This document shows positions 9,656 to 18,527 of a stretch of DNA of 64,000 nt, one piece after another; position 1 is the first letter of the stretch, and each line of letters begins with the position of its first letter. The notes beneath the pieces are model-generated. The model made no database searches and was not told the origin of the DNA. It saw only the letters and a list, made by a program, of their open reading frames with translations. The translations under genes were made by a program, and so were the position numbers. The DNA lies in the NCBI GenBank assembly GCA_022414725.1, contig CM039462.1, positions 49,369,265 through 49,433,264 on the forward strand, given 5' to 3'. Source of the DNA: Microglena sp. YARC (Eukaryota > Chlorophyta > Chlorophyceae > Chlamydomonadales > Chlamydomonadaceae).

Positions 9656-10683
9656 ATGGCGCACATGACAACCAATGTCGTGTACGCGTTGGTTGAGCAC
9701 AAGTTCATTCAGAAGGATGAGATTGTCGTCAAGGTGGGCAGGACGTCGAATCCCTTTGTTCAGCGACTTTCTCAGTACCCGAAGAACTCAAAGATGATCT
9801 TCGCAATCCACGTACTTAACCAGCGTGCTGGTGTGGAGGCTGAGACTGTCCTGCTCCGGTACCTTCGCGGAGATTACCCTCGAGTCAAGCCCCGTCGCGA
9901 CGTTGGATATGAGTACTACCAACTTGACGCGGGTGATTCAGGTGCCGTCTTTCGGGAGATGGCCGATGTCGTATTCCAGTACGTGTGGACAGGTGGCGTA
10001 GACAGCCTTGATTGCGGCACCGAGGACGTGCCACACGCCCCCCCATCTTTGCCGTTCTTGAGCGAGAGAAGGAGCGCGAGAAGCTGCGAGAGAAGACTGT
10101 CTCTCGACTGGTCGCCAAGATATTCGAGAACGTCTTGAGGAGCAATACCCCACGTTCCGTGGAGGTACTTGCATCTCTTCTGTGCCCTGAGCTGCAGCGC
10201 CCCTTTCGTGGCGTGCCGTTGCACCCCGATCTTCTGAAGATCGTGTTGATAGAGGAGACACTCTCTGCTCTGGGGTTTTTGTCCCCGTTCGACACAGAGA
10301 CCGTGATCCCAAATCTGATGACGGTGTTCGACACCAAGCTCAAGGGAACACAGATGTTCCGAGAATACAACAACACCGCTCGACTGTTCAGCCAGGCCTC
10401 GTGTGGCGTTCGCGACGGGTGGGACCTGTGCAAGGTGTCCAAGGCGGTCAAGATGATCCTGAGTGCAGTGGGTCTAGACATGATGAACGAGACCAAGCGC
10501 GTTCAGTTCAAGGGCAAGAGGACTCAGGAGGCAAGAAACTACCGCCTGTGCCCGGAGAGTGTCTCCCGTATGCTCGAGCTCGTGAAACTTCGTCTTCTGC
10601 GAACGGACCTCGCGCCTAGCAACGAGCACGCCGCCGCTGCCCTTTCAGGTCACGAACTGTCCATGTACAAAACACCTGGTTGA
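9656..10683 (+). pseudogene. T5orf172 (GIY-YIG-like) protein, copy A, one frameshift
   Basis: The N-terminal domain resembles T5orf172, a GIY-YIG-related fold found in phages and giant viruses. From ATG 9656: VVYAL at 8-12, VVKVGRT at 24-30 (equivalents of the GIY and YIG strands), R37 and E61/E63 in AGVEAET. The frame breaks at the C-run near 10040-10046. The second frame gives a helical C-terminal region of about 210 residues up to the stop at 10681-10683, including a charged EREKEREKLREK segment and LCPESVSRMLELVKLRLL. Total about 340 residues. Start chosen because MAHMTTN is identical in copies B and C. Nuclease activity is plausible but unproven; the role could be DNA modification, repair or mobility. 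Copy B follows in tandem. Confidence 0.7.
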
Positions 10684-10802
10684 CGTAGCGTCGCCTGTCG
10701 CGTATGTCTTCGAGACTGACGACGACGAGCCGTCAGGCCTATAATAATGGTGTAAACGAGCGCATTGGGATACAGCATGTGAGCAGCTCGACAGCAGAGA
10801 TC

Positions 10803-11337
10803 ATGGCGCACATGACAACCAATGTCGTGTACGCGTTGTTTGAGCACAAGTTCATTCAGAAGGATGAGATCGTCTTCAAGGTGGGCAGCACGTCGAAGCC
10901 CTTTGGTCAGCGACTTTCTCAGTACCCGAAGAACTCAAAGATGATATTCGCAATCCACGTACTTAATCCGCGTGCTTGTGTGGAGGCTGAGACTGCCCTG
11001 CTCCGGTACCTTAGCGGAGACCCTCGTGTCAAGCCCCGTCGATACGAGTACTACCAAATTGACGCGGGTGATGCAGATGCCGTCTTTGGGGAGATGGCCG
11101 ATATCGTATTCCAGTACGTGTGGACAGGTAGCGTCGACAGCCTTGATTGCGGCACCGAGGACGTGCCAACCGACATTGCGGCACCGAGGACGTGCCCCGT
11201 TCTTGAGCAAGAGAAGGAGCGAACGTCTTGAGGCGCAATACCCCAAGGATGCTGGAGCTCGTGAAGCTTCGTCTTCTGCGCACGGACCTCACGCCGCCGC
11301 AGCTGCCCTTTCTGGCCACGAGATGTCCATGTATAGA
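10803..11337 (+). pseudogene. T5orf172 protein, copy B, internal deletion
   Basis: A tandem copy of the preceding gene. From ATG 10803 it keeps the whole N-terminal domain (VVYALFEHKF, FKVGSTS, RACVEAET), with Arg of the KVGRT motif changed to Ser. A small duplication then repeats the CGGCACCGAGGACGTGCC part near 11152 and 11176. After EQEKERTS the frame stops at 11231. The remaining DNA jumps to the last part of the gene (MLELVKLRLLRTDL, in another frame, about 11250-11337), so roughly 450 bp of the C-terminal region found in copy A are missing. It probably encodes only the N-terminal domain, about 142 residues. Confidence 0.7.
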
Positions 11338-11365
11338 CAAGCCATAATCCATCGGCAAACAATTA

Positions 11366-11445
11366 TTAGATAGATAGACAGGATAGATAGATAGATAGGA
11401 TACATAGATAGGATACATAGATAGATAGATAGATAGATAGACTTT
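11366..11445. repeat. Microsatellite (GATA-type)
   Basis: TAGA/GATA tetranucleotides with interspersed GGATACATAGATA units. It follows the T5orf172 copy B remnant. Confidence 0.85.
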
Positions 11446-11562
11446 ATCACGACACATACCGCATCCTCACACACGCGTCGCGGAGGCTGCTGTCGAGATC
11501 ATGATGATGATGATGCCCACCAACCACTCACTCACGCAAACGGCGGAACACGGTCGAATGGC
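11446..11562. repeat. Copy of the ankyrin-gene upstream repeat
   Basis: Sequence TATCACGACACATACCGCAT, then CACACGCGTCGCGGAGGCTG, then CACCAACCACTCACTCACGC matches parts of 39072-39150 and 43650-43735, which lie upstream of two minus-strand ankyrin genes. No gene here. It leads into segmental duplication A. Confidence 0.55.
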
Positions 11563-11881
11563 GTGTGTCATGTAAGGATGCGGGGGGCGATGCTGACACA
11601 CGTGCCGCTCGACATCCATTTAGGGGTTTGAGATCGGGGGACGGATATAGGGAGGTCTTACAGGATGATGAGTGGACGGAATCATATCCACTGGCTGACC
11701 AAGACTTCTTCAGACGATCACCGAGACATGGCATGGCATGTTGGTTGGGTTATTTATTTATTTATTTGTTTGTAAAAGATTCTCTACGATTTTGAAGGTT
11801 TAAGGGAGCATAACTGATAGTGACCGTTATTAATTGTAAACACAAACAACTGAACAAAAAAGACAAAAAAGATCGCACACA

Positions 11882-12196
11882 ATGAACTCGTCGAGGAAGG
11901 TCACGAAGTTCGTCACGCCAACAAACCAAAATGGAGACAAGGGGATTTCAACGTTGTCAAAGAAGAGATACTTCGAGATGGAAGAGAGAGTGAAGATGAT
12001 ACTGGGGGGTAAATTACAGGAAGAGGCGGGAATGGTCATGAAGGCGATGCGTGAGATCATGAAGTTCGACCCGAATGTATCAAGGTACAGTGAGGAGGTC
12101 AGGGAGGTGCTTGAGGAGAACTCAAGGAAGTGGAGGCAGAGGAATAAGGACGAGAAAAATGCGGTGAGATTAAATTATGGTTTAGAAGTTTTATAG
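11882..12196 (+). CDS. ORF104, copy 2
   Basis: A 104-residue protein from ATG 11882, differing from copy 1 (3399-3713) at only a few positions, such as Lys for Thr in EERVKMIL and Gly for Val in LGGKLQEE. Both copies remain open, so selection or very recent duplication has kept them intact. Function unknown; see copy 1. Unlike copy 1 no primase follows. About 60 bp past the stop the sequence runs straight into a GAGTC array like the one found 3' of the primase, as though primase and 631-bp array were deleted from a full module. Confidence 0.7.
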   Translation: MNSSRKVTKFVTPTNQNGDKGISTLSKKRYFEMEERVKMILGGKLQEEAGMVMKAMREIMKFDPNVSRYSEEVREVLEENSRKWRQRNKDEKNAVRLNYGLEVL

Positions 12197-12254
12197 AGAG
12201 GTCAAGTAAGATTTGTCATGCCTCACGCTCAAGATTGTCTCAAGCAGACACTTT

Positions 12255-12800
12255 ATGATGATGATGATGATCTCTCATCAAGGACGGCGGCATATGTCGA
12301 GTAGAGGCACATCACATGGCGACCGACCTCTCGCATTACATCACGGCGGGAAACTGTGTCGAGGAGAGTCGAGGCACATCACATGGCGACCTCTCGTATC
12401 ACGGCGGAAACTGTCGAGTCACAGAGTCACATCACATCACATGGCGAGGGGGCTTAGGCCACTCACTACGTTAACACTCGTTTTTAGAGGAACGGCTGAT
12501 CAAGGACGGCGGCATATGTGTCGAGTCGAGTCACAGAGTCACATGGAGACATCTAGCATCACGGCGGAAACTGTCGAGTCGAGGCGAGTCACATCACATG
12601 GCGACCGACCTCTCGCATCAGGCGGCGGCATCTGTCGAGTCGAGTCACATCACAGAGCGACCTCCATCATCGCATCAAGGACGGCGGAACCTGTGTCGAG
12701 TAGAGTCACATCACATGGTGACCTCTCGCATCATGGCGACGGACCTCTCGCATTACATGACGGCGGAAACTGTGTCGAGGCGAGTCGAGTCGAGGCAAAG
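12255..12800. repeat. GAGTC-rich array 2
   Basis: Degenerate blocks of GTCGAGTCGAG, CACATCACATGGCGACC and CTCGCATCACGGCGGAAACT. Open plus-strand frames (for example 12213-12926) are artefacts of stop-free units. It lies between ORF104 copy 2 and the composite GC-rich repeat that abuts IS607 copy 1. Confidence 0.8.
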
Positions 12801-12918
12801 ATAACAAACAACACTTGGATGAACCGTCTCACATTAACATATAACAAGCGGCGGAGCCCCTTTCACCTCCCCACAGCGGAGCGACTGGGGGCGACCGGAG
12901 GGGAGCCCCCACAAAAGG
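12783..12918. repeat. Composite GC-rich dispersed repeat, copy 1 of 4
   Basis: The shared unit runs AAAGATAACAAACAACACTT, then CGTCTCACATTAACATATAA, then GCGGCGGAGCCCCTTTCACC, then CGACCGGAGGGGAGCCCCC. Other copies are at about 15870-16046, 20036-20128 and 32297-32480, each with a GAGTC block on its left. Here it replaces the rest of the TnpB gene of IS607 copy 1, giving a sharp junction near 12918. Confidence 0.75.
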
Positions 12919-13780
12919 ATTCTTGAAGTACGGGTTTGGTATCTTCCCCTTCCCCCTCACCTTGTTCGTCACATACCTGTCTCGAATTCGGAAGACAGAC
13001 TTGTGAGTGCTCCCGACACCCAACCGTGCTGCCACCGCCTTGTTGTACATGAACCGGCTGCACCCCGCAAACTCTGCCAGCATCGATTTCTGAGCCTTGG
13101 TTGGGTTCAGCTTCAGCTTTAATGTCCTCAACTTGGGTTTGGCATTTGACTTTGTAGCGTCTTCGACCGTTCCATCGGCAACAATATACTTGAACGATGG
13201 ACATGAGGTCTTTTCCAAGCTCGTCTTCAGGGGCTCTGTCTTGGTGATCGAGAACGATGATCGAGCAGGAGTGCTGCGAGCAAATCCATTCAATGAGCTC
13301 GAAACCAAACCTTGCGAGCCTGTCTTTGGAAGCCACAACAATTGACGATACAAGTCCTGCCGTGACGAGTCCCAATACTCGTAAAAGTCCTGGGCGCTTG
13401 AAGTTGAGCCCTGATCCGACGTCCTTGACTTCAATGACTTGCTCGCATCCGGAATGTTTGTCAGAAATATGGGTTTGCAAGAACAATTGCTGTCTGAGCA
13501 GGTCGGGTTGTTGTTCGTGTGAGGACACACGTGCGTAGAGAATGACTTGACGACTGCTGGGTTGTTTTTCCTGCTCAATGAGGTAGCCTTGGATGCTGCT
13601 TGGGTCAAAGAGACGTTGGTTGCCTGGAGTCCGGATCGTTCTGATCGTGCCATTATCCGCCCATCGACGGAGGACGGTCCTGGAGACACCAAGGGCATCG
13701 GAGGCCTTGCCAATTTTACAGAAGCTTTGGTTGCCATACATGGCATTCTGATATTTAGTACATGCAAATTCCTTATACAC
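12863..13780 (-). CDS. tnpA: IS607 TnpA serine recombinase
   Basis: A serine-resolvase-family transposase of IS607 type. Residues 1-60 are a MerR-like helix-turn-helix (FCKIGKASDALGVSRTVLRRW). The catalytic domain follows with the active-site motif YARVSSHEQQPDLL, then VIEVKDVGSGLNFKRPGL and VVASKDRLARFGFELIEWI, and ends near DLMSIVQVYCCRWNGRRRYK. This 200-residue part has the usual IS607 TnpA length and order and is unbroken, unlike copies 2 and 3. The frame stays open for a further 100 codons over the tnpB fragment and into the junction sequence, so the C-terminal extension is probably not functional. It is the best-preserved tnpA of the three and could serve the others in trans. Confidence 0.85.
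   Translation of the reverse strand: MYKEFACTKYQNAMYGNQSFCKIGKASDALGVSRTVLRRWADNGTIRTIRTPGNQRLFDPSSIQGYLIEQEKQPSSRQVILYARVSSHEQQPDLLRQQLFLQTHISDKHSGCEQVIEVKDVGSGLNFKRPGLLRVLGLVTAGLVSSIVVASKDRLARFGFELIEWICSQHSCSIIVLDHQDRAPEDELGKDLMSIVQVYCCRWNGRRRYKVKCQTQVEDIKAEAEPNQGSEIDAGRVCGVQPVHVQQGGGSTVGCREHSQVCLPNSRQVCDEQGEGEGEDTKPVLQESFCGGSPPVAPSRSAVGR
12919..13206 (-). pseudogene. tnpB: TnpB N-terminal fragment
   Basis: In the frame overlapping tnpA, the sequence after about 13206 encodes the start of TnpB, the RNA-guided nuclease of IS200/IS605 and IS607 elements: KPKLRTLKLKLNPTKAQK, then CSRFMYNKAVAARL, then IRDRYVTNKV. Only about 95 residues remain. The RuvC catalytic part and zinc ribbon are absent because the element is cut at 12919. 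Copies 2 and 3 continue past this point. Confidence 0.75.
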
Positions 13781-13832
13781 TGTTAGATTTACTTATTTTC
13801 GGAAAGCAAACGAGTCAACTGTTGCAACCTTT
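12919..13832 (-). mobile_element. IS607-family element, copy 1, truncated
   Basis: The outer left end (13832) is set by comparison with copies 2 and 3: all share a block that begins AAGGTTGCAACAGTTGACTC when read inward. The element carries tnpA and only the first part of tnpB, then stops at 12919 where the GC-rich composite repeat begins. Full copies in this window are about 2.05 kb, so more than half is missing. Without tnpB and the right end it should not move on its own, although TnpA may act in trans. Confidence 0.8.
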
Positions 13833-13934
13833 TCAGAGGTGTTCATGTGAATTTGTTTAAAATAGGGATTGATGTGACACACGGATGCGGTGGCGGATCA
13901 TCGTCCTCGAATGAAGTGTAAACAACCATTTTTC

Positions 13935-13992
13935 AGCACAGCAAGGCACAGCAAGGCACAGCAAGGCACAGCAAGGCACAGCAAGGCACAGC
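13935..13992 (+). repeat. 10-bp direct repeats before the F-box-LRR gene
   Basis: AGCAAGGCAC is repeated five to six times immediately upstream of ATG 14008, so the repeat is in the promoter or leader. It parallels the 14-bp repeats before the primase gene at 6261-6314. Confidence 0.6.
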
Positions 13993-14007
13993 ACACTTCA
14001 CAAACGA

Positions 14008-15494
14008 ATGAGTTCCTTTGACGAAATCAATGAAGATGTATTGGAGATCATTCTAGCCAATGCGATTTCGAACGAATCACACCTCAAACAAGTGCCTCTC
14101 GTCTGCGAAAAGTGGAGATGCGTCACACACCGGTGTGTCACAAGGATCCACCTAAGACATTTATAACAGTTTGGAATACGCAGTATCACGCATTTGCAGG
14201 CTCAAAGAGTTGAAAATAGGTGTCAATCGGGGGGAATACGTACCCTACCAATCAATGTCGGCTATCGAAGACAAGATCCAAGACATATCTCCGCTGTCCG
14301 GCCTCACTGAGTTGGTTCACCTGGACATATCGAACACCTACGTGACCGACATATCGCCACTGGAAGGACTCACTTCATTGACGCACCTGGACATGTCGCA
14401 CACCTACGTGACCCACAGATCACCTCTGTTCGGACTCACTTCGTTGACGCACCTGAACATGTCGCACACACCTCTGTACAACATACAAGCTCTGTACGGA
14501 CTCACTTCGTTGATTCACCTCAACATGGCGCACACACTTGTGACCGACATATCACCACTGGAAGGACTCACTTCGTTGATTCACCTAGACATTTCGCTAA
14601 TACAAGCAAACTCAAAGACATATCACCGCTGTCAGGTATCACTTCGTTGATTCACCTAGATATTTCGCACCTCAAGTACGTGGACGAACATCCATTATCA
14701 GCGATTTCAGGGCTCAATGCGTTGGTTCACCTCAACATTTCGCATTTAGGAAACAAACTAGAAGACATATCACAGCTGTCCGGACTCACAGAGTTGGTTC
14801 ATCTGAACATGGCGTACACACGGGTGGGCGAACAGGACCTATCACCGCTGGCAGGACTCACTTCGTTGATTCACCTCAACATGGAGGGCACACGTTTGGA
14901 ATACCTATCATCTCTGTCAGCCCTCAATTCGTTGATTCACCTAGACATTTCGCATCTCAAATACAAGCTCGAAAGACATCTCACCGGTGTCCGGACTCAC
15001 TGCGTTGCTTTCACCTGAACATGGAGGGCACACGTGTACCCTCTATATCACTACTGTCCGGCCTCACTTCGTTGGTTCATCTGAACATGGCGTACACATG
15101 TGTGGTCGAAGACCGAGTACCGATGTCCGGCTTCATTCCGTCTTGTCGCCGGAGAAAGGTGATCGACATATCGCCGCTGTCCGGCCTCACTGAGTTGGTT
15201 CACCTGGACATATCGAACACCTACGTGACCGACATATCGCCAATGGCAGGACTCACTTCATTGGTGCACCTGGACATTTCGAACACCGACGTGGAAGACA
15301 TATCACCGCTGGCAGGACTCACTTCGTTGGTTCACCTGAACATGAAGGGCACCGACGTGGAAGACATATCACCACTGGCAGGACTCACTTCATTGGTGCA
15401 CCTGGACATTTCGAACACCGACGTGGACGACATATCACCTCTGGCAGGACTCACTTCGTTGACGTACTTGAAAAATGGATGGAATGATGTGTAA
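14008..15494 (+). pseudogene. F-box and leucine-rich-repeat protein, several frameshifts
   Basis: From ATG 14008 the first frame encodes an F-box-like N-terminus (EINEDVLEIILANAISN ... VPLVCEKWR) and stops near 14166. The following frames (14171-14650, 14647-15018, 15021-15494) encode about 15 leucine-rich repeats of 22-24 residues with consensus DISPLSGLTSLVHLDIS. At least three shifts, near 14165, 14610-14650 and 15005, separate them. F-box proteins recruit substrates to SCF ubiquitin ligases, with the repeats as substrate binders, so the intact ancestor probably redirected host ubiquitination. The LRRs are of the short, regular type common in amoebal viruses and bacteria. Several repeats are nearly identical, which fits recent unit duplication. 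Confidence 0.8.
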
Positions 15495-15807
15495 AATTGT
15501 TCAACGGGTCATCCTTAGTAAATGTAGACGGTATCTACATATGGACTGACAATTCGTCCTATGATGTGACGCGGAACGCGGTGGACGCGTCTTCAGTCAA
15601 GATATCCGCAGCCAGGAAATTGAATAACTTAGTTAACTTAATTAACTGAAGGTGGAACTTTGGAAAAACACTGGAGGTACCGAGTCTACCGTTGACAGAT
15701 TAGCAACGAAAAAACGATTGTTTTAATAAAAACGTGTGTACATCCATAATCCATACAGGTCTCGGCATTGTTTTGATGAGTATGTAACGTTCCCCCCGTT
15801 CCCCCAG
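15495..15807. other. Intergenic, nothing recognised
   Basis: AT-rich sequence with a GTTAACTTAATTAAC stretch near 15632-15646. No open frame of interest and no match to the repeat families described here. Confidence 0.5.
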
Positions 15808-16046
15808 TGGATCACATCACATCACATGGTGACCGACCTCTCGCATTACATGACGGCGGAAACTGTCGAGTCGAGGCAAAGATAACAAACAACACTTGGA
15901 TGAGAACCGTCTCACATTAACATATAACAAGCGGCGGAGCCCCTTTCACCTCCCCACAGCGGAGCGACTGGGGGCGACCGGAGGGGAGCCCCCACAAAAG
16001 GGTCCGCGAGGAACCGAGCGGGTGGGCGACCGGAGGGGAGCCCACA
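15808..16046. repeat. GAGTC block and composite GC-rich repeat, copy 2
   Basis: A short CACATCACATGGTGACC/GTCGAGTCGAG block leads into the same AAAGATAACAAACAACACTT unit as at 12783. This copy runs further and holds GGGCGACCGGAGGGGAGCCC twice (near 15971 and 16023). Confidence 0.75.
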
Positions 16047-16170
16047 GTTCACATCAAGATTGGAAGAAGCGAGATCGTCAACGGTATCGGAGGACACAAG
16101 CAAACGGCGGAACACTGTCGAATGTATCGGAGATGCGGAACACGGTCGAATGTATCGGAGATGCGGAACA

Positions 16171-16410
16171 CTGTCGGAGCAGGACGGAGTGCAAGCGTTC
16201 CTCGACGAGAACTGCGAGTTTGCGGAAGAGTTCAGGGAGTCGAGCGTTGCCTTGTTCCACATGTATCTCGAGGAAAGCGGGGACAGTAACGATCGAGAAA
16301 AGTGGTTCCACGGGCAGATGAAGAACAAGGGGGTCGTAAAAAAAGTGCTTCAAATCAAAGGGAAGTCGACACGCGGATATATGGGATTGAGGCTACGACA
16401 TGATGAATGA
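16171..16410 (+). pseudogene. 3' fragment of a D5 primase-helicase gene
   Basis: About 80 codons match the end of the helicase at 6315-8787: QAFLDENCEFAEEFRESSVA against QAFLTDNCELGKTFRESSVA, and the same last residues GYMGLRLRHDE. Divergence in the body with identity at the very end and in the DNA just past the stop (GATGAATGAATGAATGCACG) suggests a paralog whose 3' end has been converted or duplicated. The Walker motifs are absent, so it has no helicase function. A GAGTC array follows, exactly as after the complete gene. Confidence 0.8.
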
Positions 16411-16434
16411 ATGAATGCACGGCGGAAACATGCG

Positions 16435-16865
16435 GCACCTGTCGTGTCGTGTCTAGTCACATCAGGCGGCGGCACCTGTAGTCGAGTCGAGTCGAGTCGA
16501 GTCACATAGCGAGCGACCTCTCGCATCATGGCGGAAACTGTCGAGTCGAGTCACATAGCGAGCGACCTCTCGCATCATGGCGGAAACTGTCGAGTCGAGT
16601 CACAGAGCGAGCGACCTCTCGCATCATGGCGGAAACTGTCGAGTCGAGTCACAGAGCGGGCGACCTCTCGCATCATGGCGGAAACTGTCGAGTCGAGTCA
16701 CAGAGCGAGCGACCTCTCGCATCATGGCGGAAACTGTCGAGTCGAGTCACAGAGCGGGCGACCTCTCGCATCATGGCGGAAACTGTCGAGTCGAGTCACA
16801 TAACATGGCGACCGACCTCTCGCATCAGGCGGCGGAACCTGTGTCGAGTCGAGTCACAGACAGGA
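16435..16865. repeat. GAGTC array 3 with perfect 49-bp units
   Basis: The central part (about 16506-16800) is a regular tandem repeat of 49 bp: GCGACCTCTCGCATCATGGC, GGAAACTGTCGAGTCGAGTC, ACAGAGCGA. Six copies are nearly identical. The regularity here, against decay in arrays 1 and 2, points to recent expansion. Confidence 0.85.
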
Positions 16866-16915
16866 TCCGCAGTGACGAGAGTGGTAGCCATGTGATATCA
16901 ATCGTCCACAAGACG

Positions 16916-17092
16916 ACATACAATGGGCGTTCCTGCCTCCCGGCCGATTTTTTTAAATTTCTAATCAGGATTTAGAGCCTCCTTAACGACTCGCTAGCTT
17001 GAGACATAAGCACCAAGGAATCACAAATCCGCTCCATACCATGTTTAGAAACCAGTCAAAATCGGCCGGGAGTCAGGAACGCCCATTATACC
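16916..17092. mobile_element. MITE, TIR family 3, copy 1
   Basis: About 175 bp bounded by inverted repeats: left ATGGGCGTTCCTGCCTCCCG then GCCGATTTT, right AAAATCGGCCGGGAGTCAGG then AACGCCCAT. It has no coding capacity. A full copy in the other orientation is at 18528-18710 and a shorter one at 26305-26430. The flanking TATA-like ends suggest TA-targeting by a mariner-type transposase. Confidence 0.85.
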
Positions 17093-17095
17093 AGA

Positions 17096-17224
17096 CCACT
17101 CTAAAGTCGGCGGAACAGTAAAATGAAACATCAAAAAACGGTATAATGCGGTGACCCATTAGGTTACACCGAACGGTGTGCAGTACACGAGGCAGTTTCA
17201 TTTTAGTATTCCGTAGACTGTAGA
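17096..17224. mobile_element. TIR family 2 ends upstream of an ankyrin gene
   Basis: Two ends of a second terminal-repeat family face each other: AGTCGGCGGAACAGTAAAAT at about 17107 and GTTTCATTTTAGTATTCCG followed by TAGACTGTAG ending at 17224. Between them is a GGTTACACCGAACGGTGTGC segment. Related ends lie at 18506, 29908, 33243, 37091, 51632 and 58840. This may be a short (about 120 bp) non-autonomous element just before the ankyrin gene start. Confidence 0.65.
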
Positions 17225-17245
17225 TTGACACACATGTTCATCGAA

Positions 17246-18490
17246 ATGCATTCGCACACGCAATCATCGTTTCCATTACTTACGTCGGTTCCCCATGACA
17301 TTCTTGATCGTATTGTCATATTCTCTTCCAACCCCAAGATTGTATTAGTGTGCAAAACTCTGCACAAAAGATTTTCAGGATTGCCCCTTGCCGGACTGAT
17401 CCAACCACCACAGCGAGTTGGAGAGATGATGGCGAAAGGGGGGCGCGCAGACCTTCTAGCAGTATGCTTGGTGTCCAATCCTCTTGTACAGGTTAATGGC
17501 TTACAATTGAGGGCGAACCAAAATGAAAACAAGCTTCTCTATGTGGCTGCCAAGGCCGGTCACGTCGATGTCTGCAAGCTGCTGATGGATCCAGAGGTGG
17601 CTGGACTTGAGTACATGGTCCAAGCGAACTCTTGCTACAGCTGGGCCTTGTTTGCGGCTGCCAAGGAAGGTCACGCAAATGTCTGCAAGCTGCTGATGGA
17701 TCCAGAGGTGGCTGGACTTCAGTACAGGGCCCAGGCGAACTCTGTCAACAGCTGGGCATTGTGGGCGGCTGCCAAGGAAGGTCACGCAGATGTCTGCAAG
17801 CTGCTGATGGATCCAGAGGTGGCTGGAATTGAGTTCAGGGCAACGGCGAACTCTTGCAACAGCAGTGCATTGTTGGCAGCTGCCAGGAAAGGTCACACAG
17901 ATGTCTGCAAGCTGCTGATGGATCCAGAGGTGGCTGGACTTGAGTACAGGTCCCAAGCGAACTCTGTCAACAGCTGGGCATTGTTGGCAGCTGCCAGGGA
18001 AGGTCACACAGATGTCTGCAAGCTGCTGATGGATCCAGAGGTGGCTGGAATTGAGTTCAGGGCAAGGGCTAACTCTGTCAACAGCAGTGCATTGTTGGCA
18101 GCTGCCAGGGAAGGTCACACAGATGTCTGCAAGCTGCTGATGGATCCAGAGGTGGCTGGAATTGAGTTCAGGGCAAGGGCTAACTCTGTCAACAGCAGTG
18201 CATTGTTGGCAGCTGCCAGGGAAGGTCACACAGATGTCTGCAAGCTGCTGATGGATCCAGAGGTGGCTGGAATTGAGTTCAGGGCAAGGGCTAACTCTGT
18301 CAACAGCAGTGCATTGTTGGAAGCTGCCAGGGAAGGTCACACAGATGTCTGCAAGCTGCTCATGGATCCAGAGGTGGCTGGAATTGAGTTTAGGGCCCGG
18401 GAGAACTCTAGAGACAGCAGGTTAGGTTCCTTTTTCAGAAATGTGTTCAGTTTGCTCAAGCGAACAACATCGGGTACCATGATCAAGTGA
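17246..18490 (+). CDS. F-box-like ankyrin-repeat protein, intact
   Basis: About 414 residues. The start at 17246 (MHSHTQSS) is the one conserved in the paralogs; an in-frame ATG at 17234 is possible. The N-terminus has an F-box-like helix set (VPHDILDRIVIFSSNPKIVLVCKTLHKRF) followed by LAGLIQPPQRVGEMMAKGGRADLLAVCLV. Then come about nine degenerate ankyrin repeats of 37 residues, consensus GHTDVCKLLMDPEVAGIEFR. Such proteins in poxviruses and giant viruses link host substrates to SCF ubiquitin ligases; that role is inferred. Repeats 6-9 are almost identical at DNA level. The last 30 residues leave the ankyrin pattern. A TIR-2 element abuts the 5' end and another TIR-2 end is 15 bp past the stop. 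Confidence 0.85.
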   Translation: MHSHTQSSFPLLTSVPHDILDRIVIFSSNPKIVLVCKTLHKRFSGLPLAGLIQPPQRVGEMMAKGGRADLLAVCLVSNPLVQVNGLQLRANQNENKLLYVAAKAGHVDVCKLLMDPEVAGLEYMVQANSCYSWALFAAAKEGHANVCKLLMDPEVAGLQYRAQANSVNSWALWAAAKEGHADVCKLLMDPEVAGIEFRATANSCNSSALLAAARKGHTDVCKLLMDPEVAGLEYRSQANSVNSWALLAAAREGHTDVCKLLMDPEVAGIEFRARANSVNSSALLAAAREGHTDVCKLLMDPEVAGIEFRARANSVNSSALLAAAREGHTDVCKLLMDPEVAGIEFRARANSVNSSALLEAAREGHTDVCKLLMDPEVAGIEFRARENSRDSRLGSFFRNVFSLLKRTTSGTMIK

Positions 18491-18499
18491 GTTGACAAT

Positions 18500-18527
18500 C
18501 CTCTACAGTCAGCGGAACAGTAAAATG
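18500..18527. mobile_element. TIR family 2 end
   Basis: CTACAGTCAGCGGAACAGTA followed by AAATGAAAC, just past the ankyrin stop codon and directly next to MITE copy 2. Confidence 0.6.

Noticed and set aside
11366..11474. Minus-strand ORFs rich in Tyr, Leu and Ser (142 and 61 codons)
   Set aside because: They translate the GATA-type microsatellite.
17501..18340. Long minus-strand ORF (279 codons) opposite the ankyrin gene, and similar ones at 20979-21844 and 33876-34826
   Set aside because: Antisense shadows of regular ankyrin repeats; the plus-strand products match a known repeat and start with an F-box-like region.
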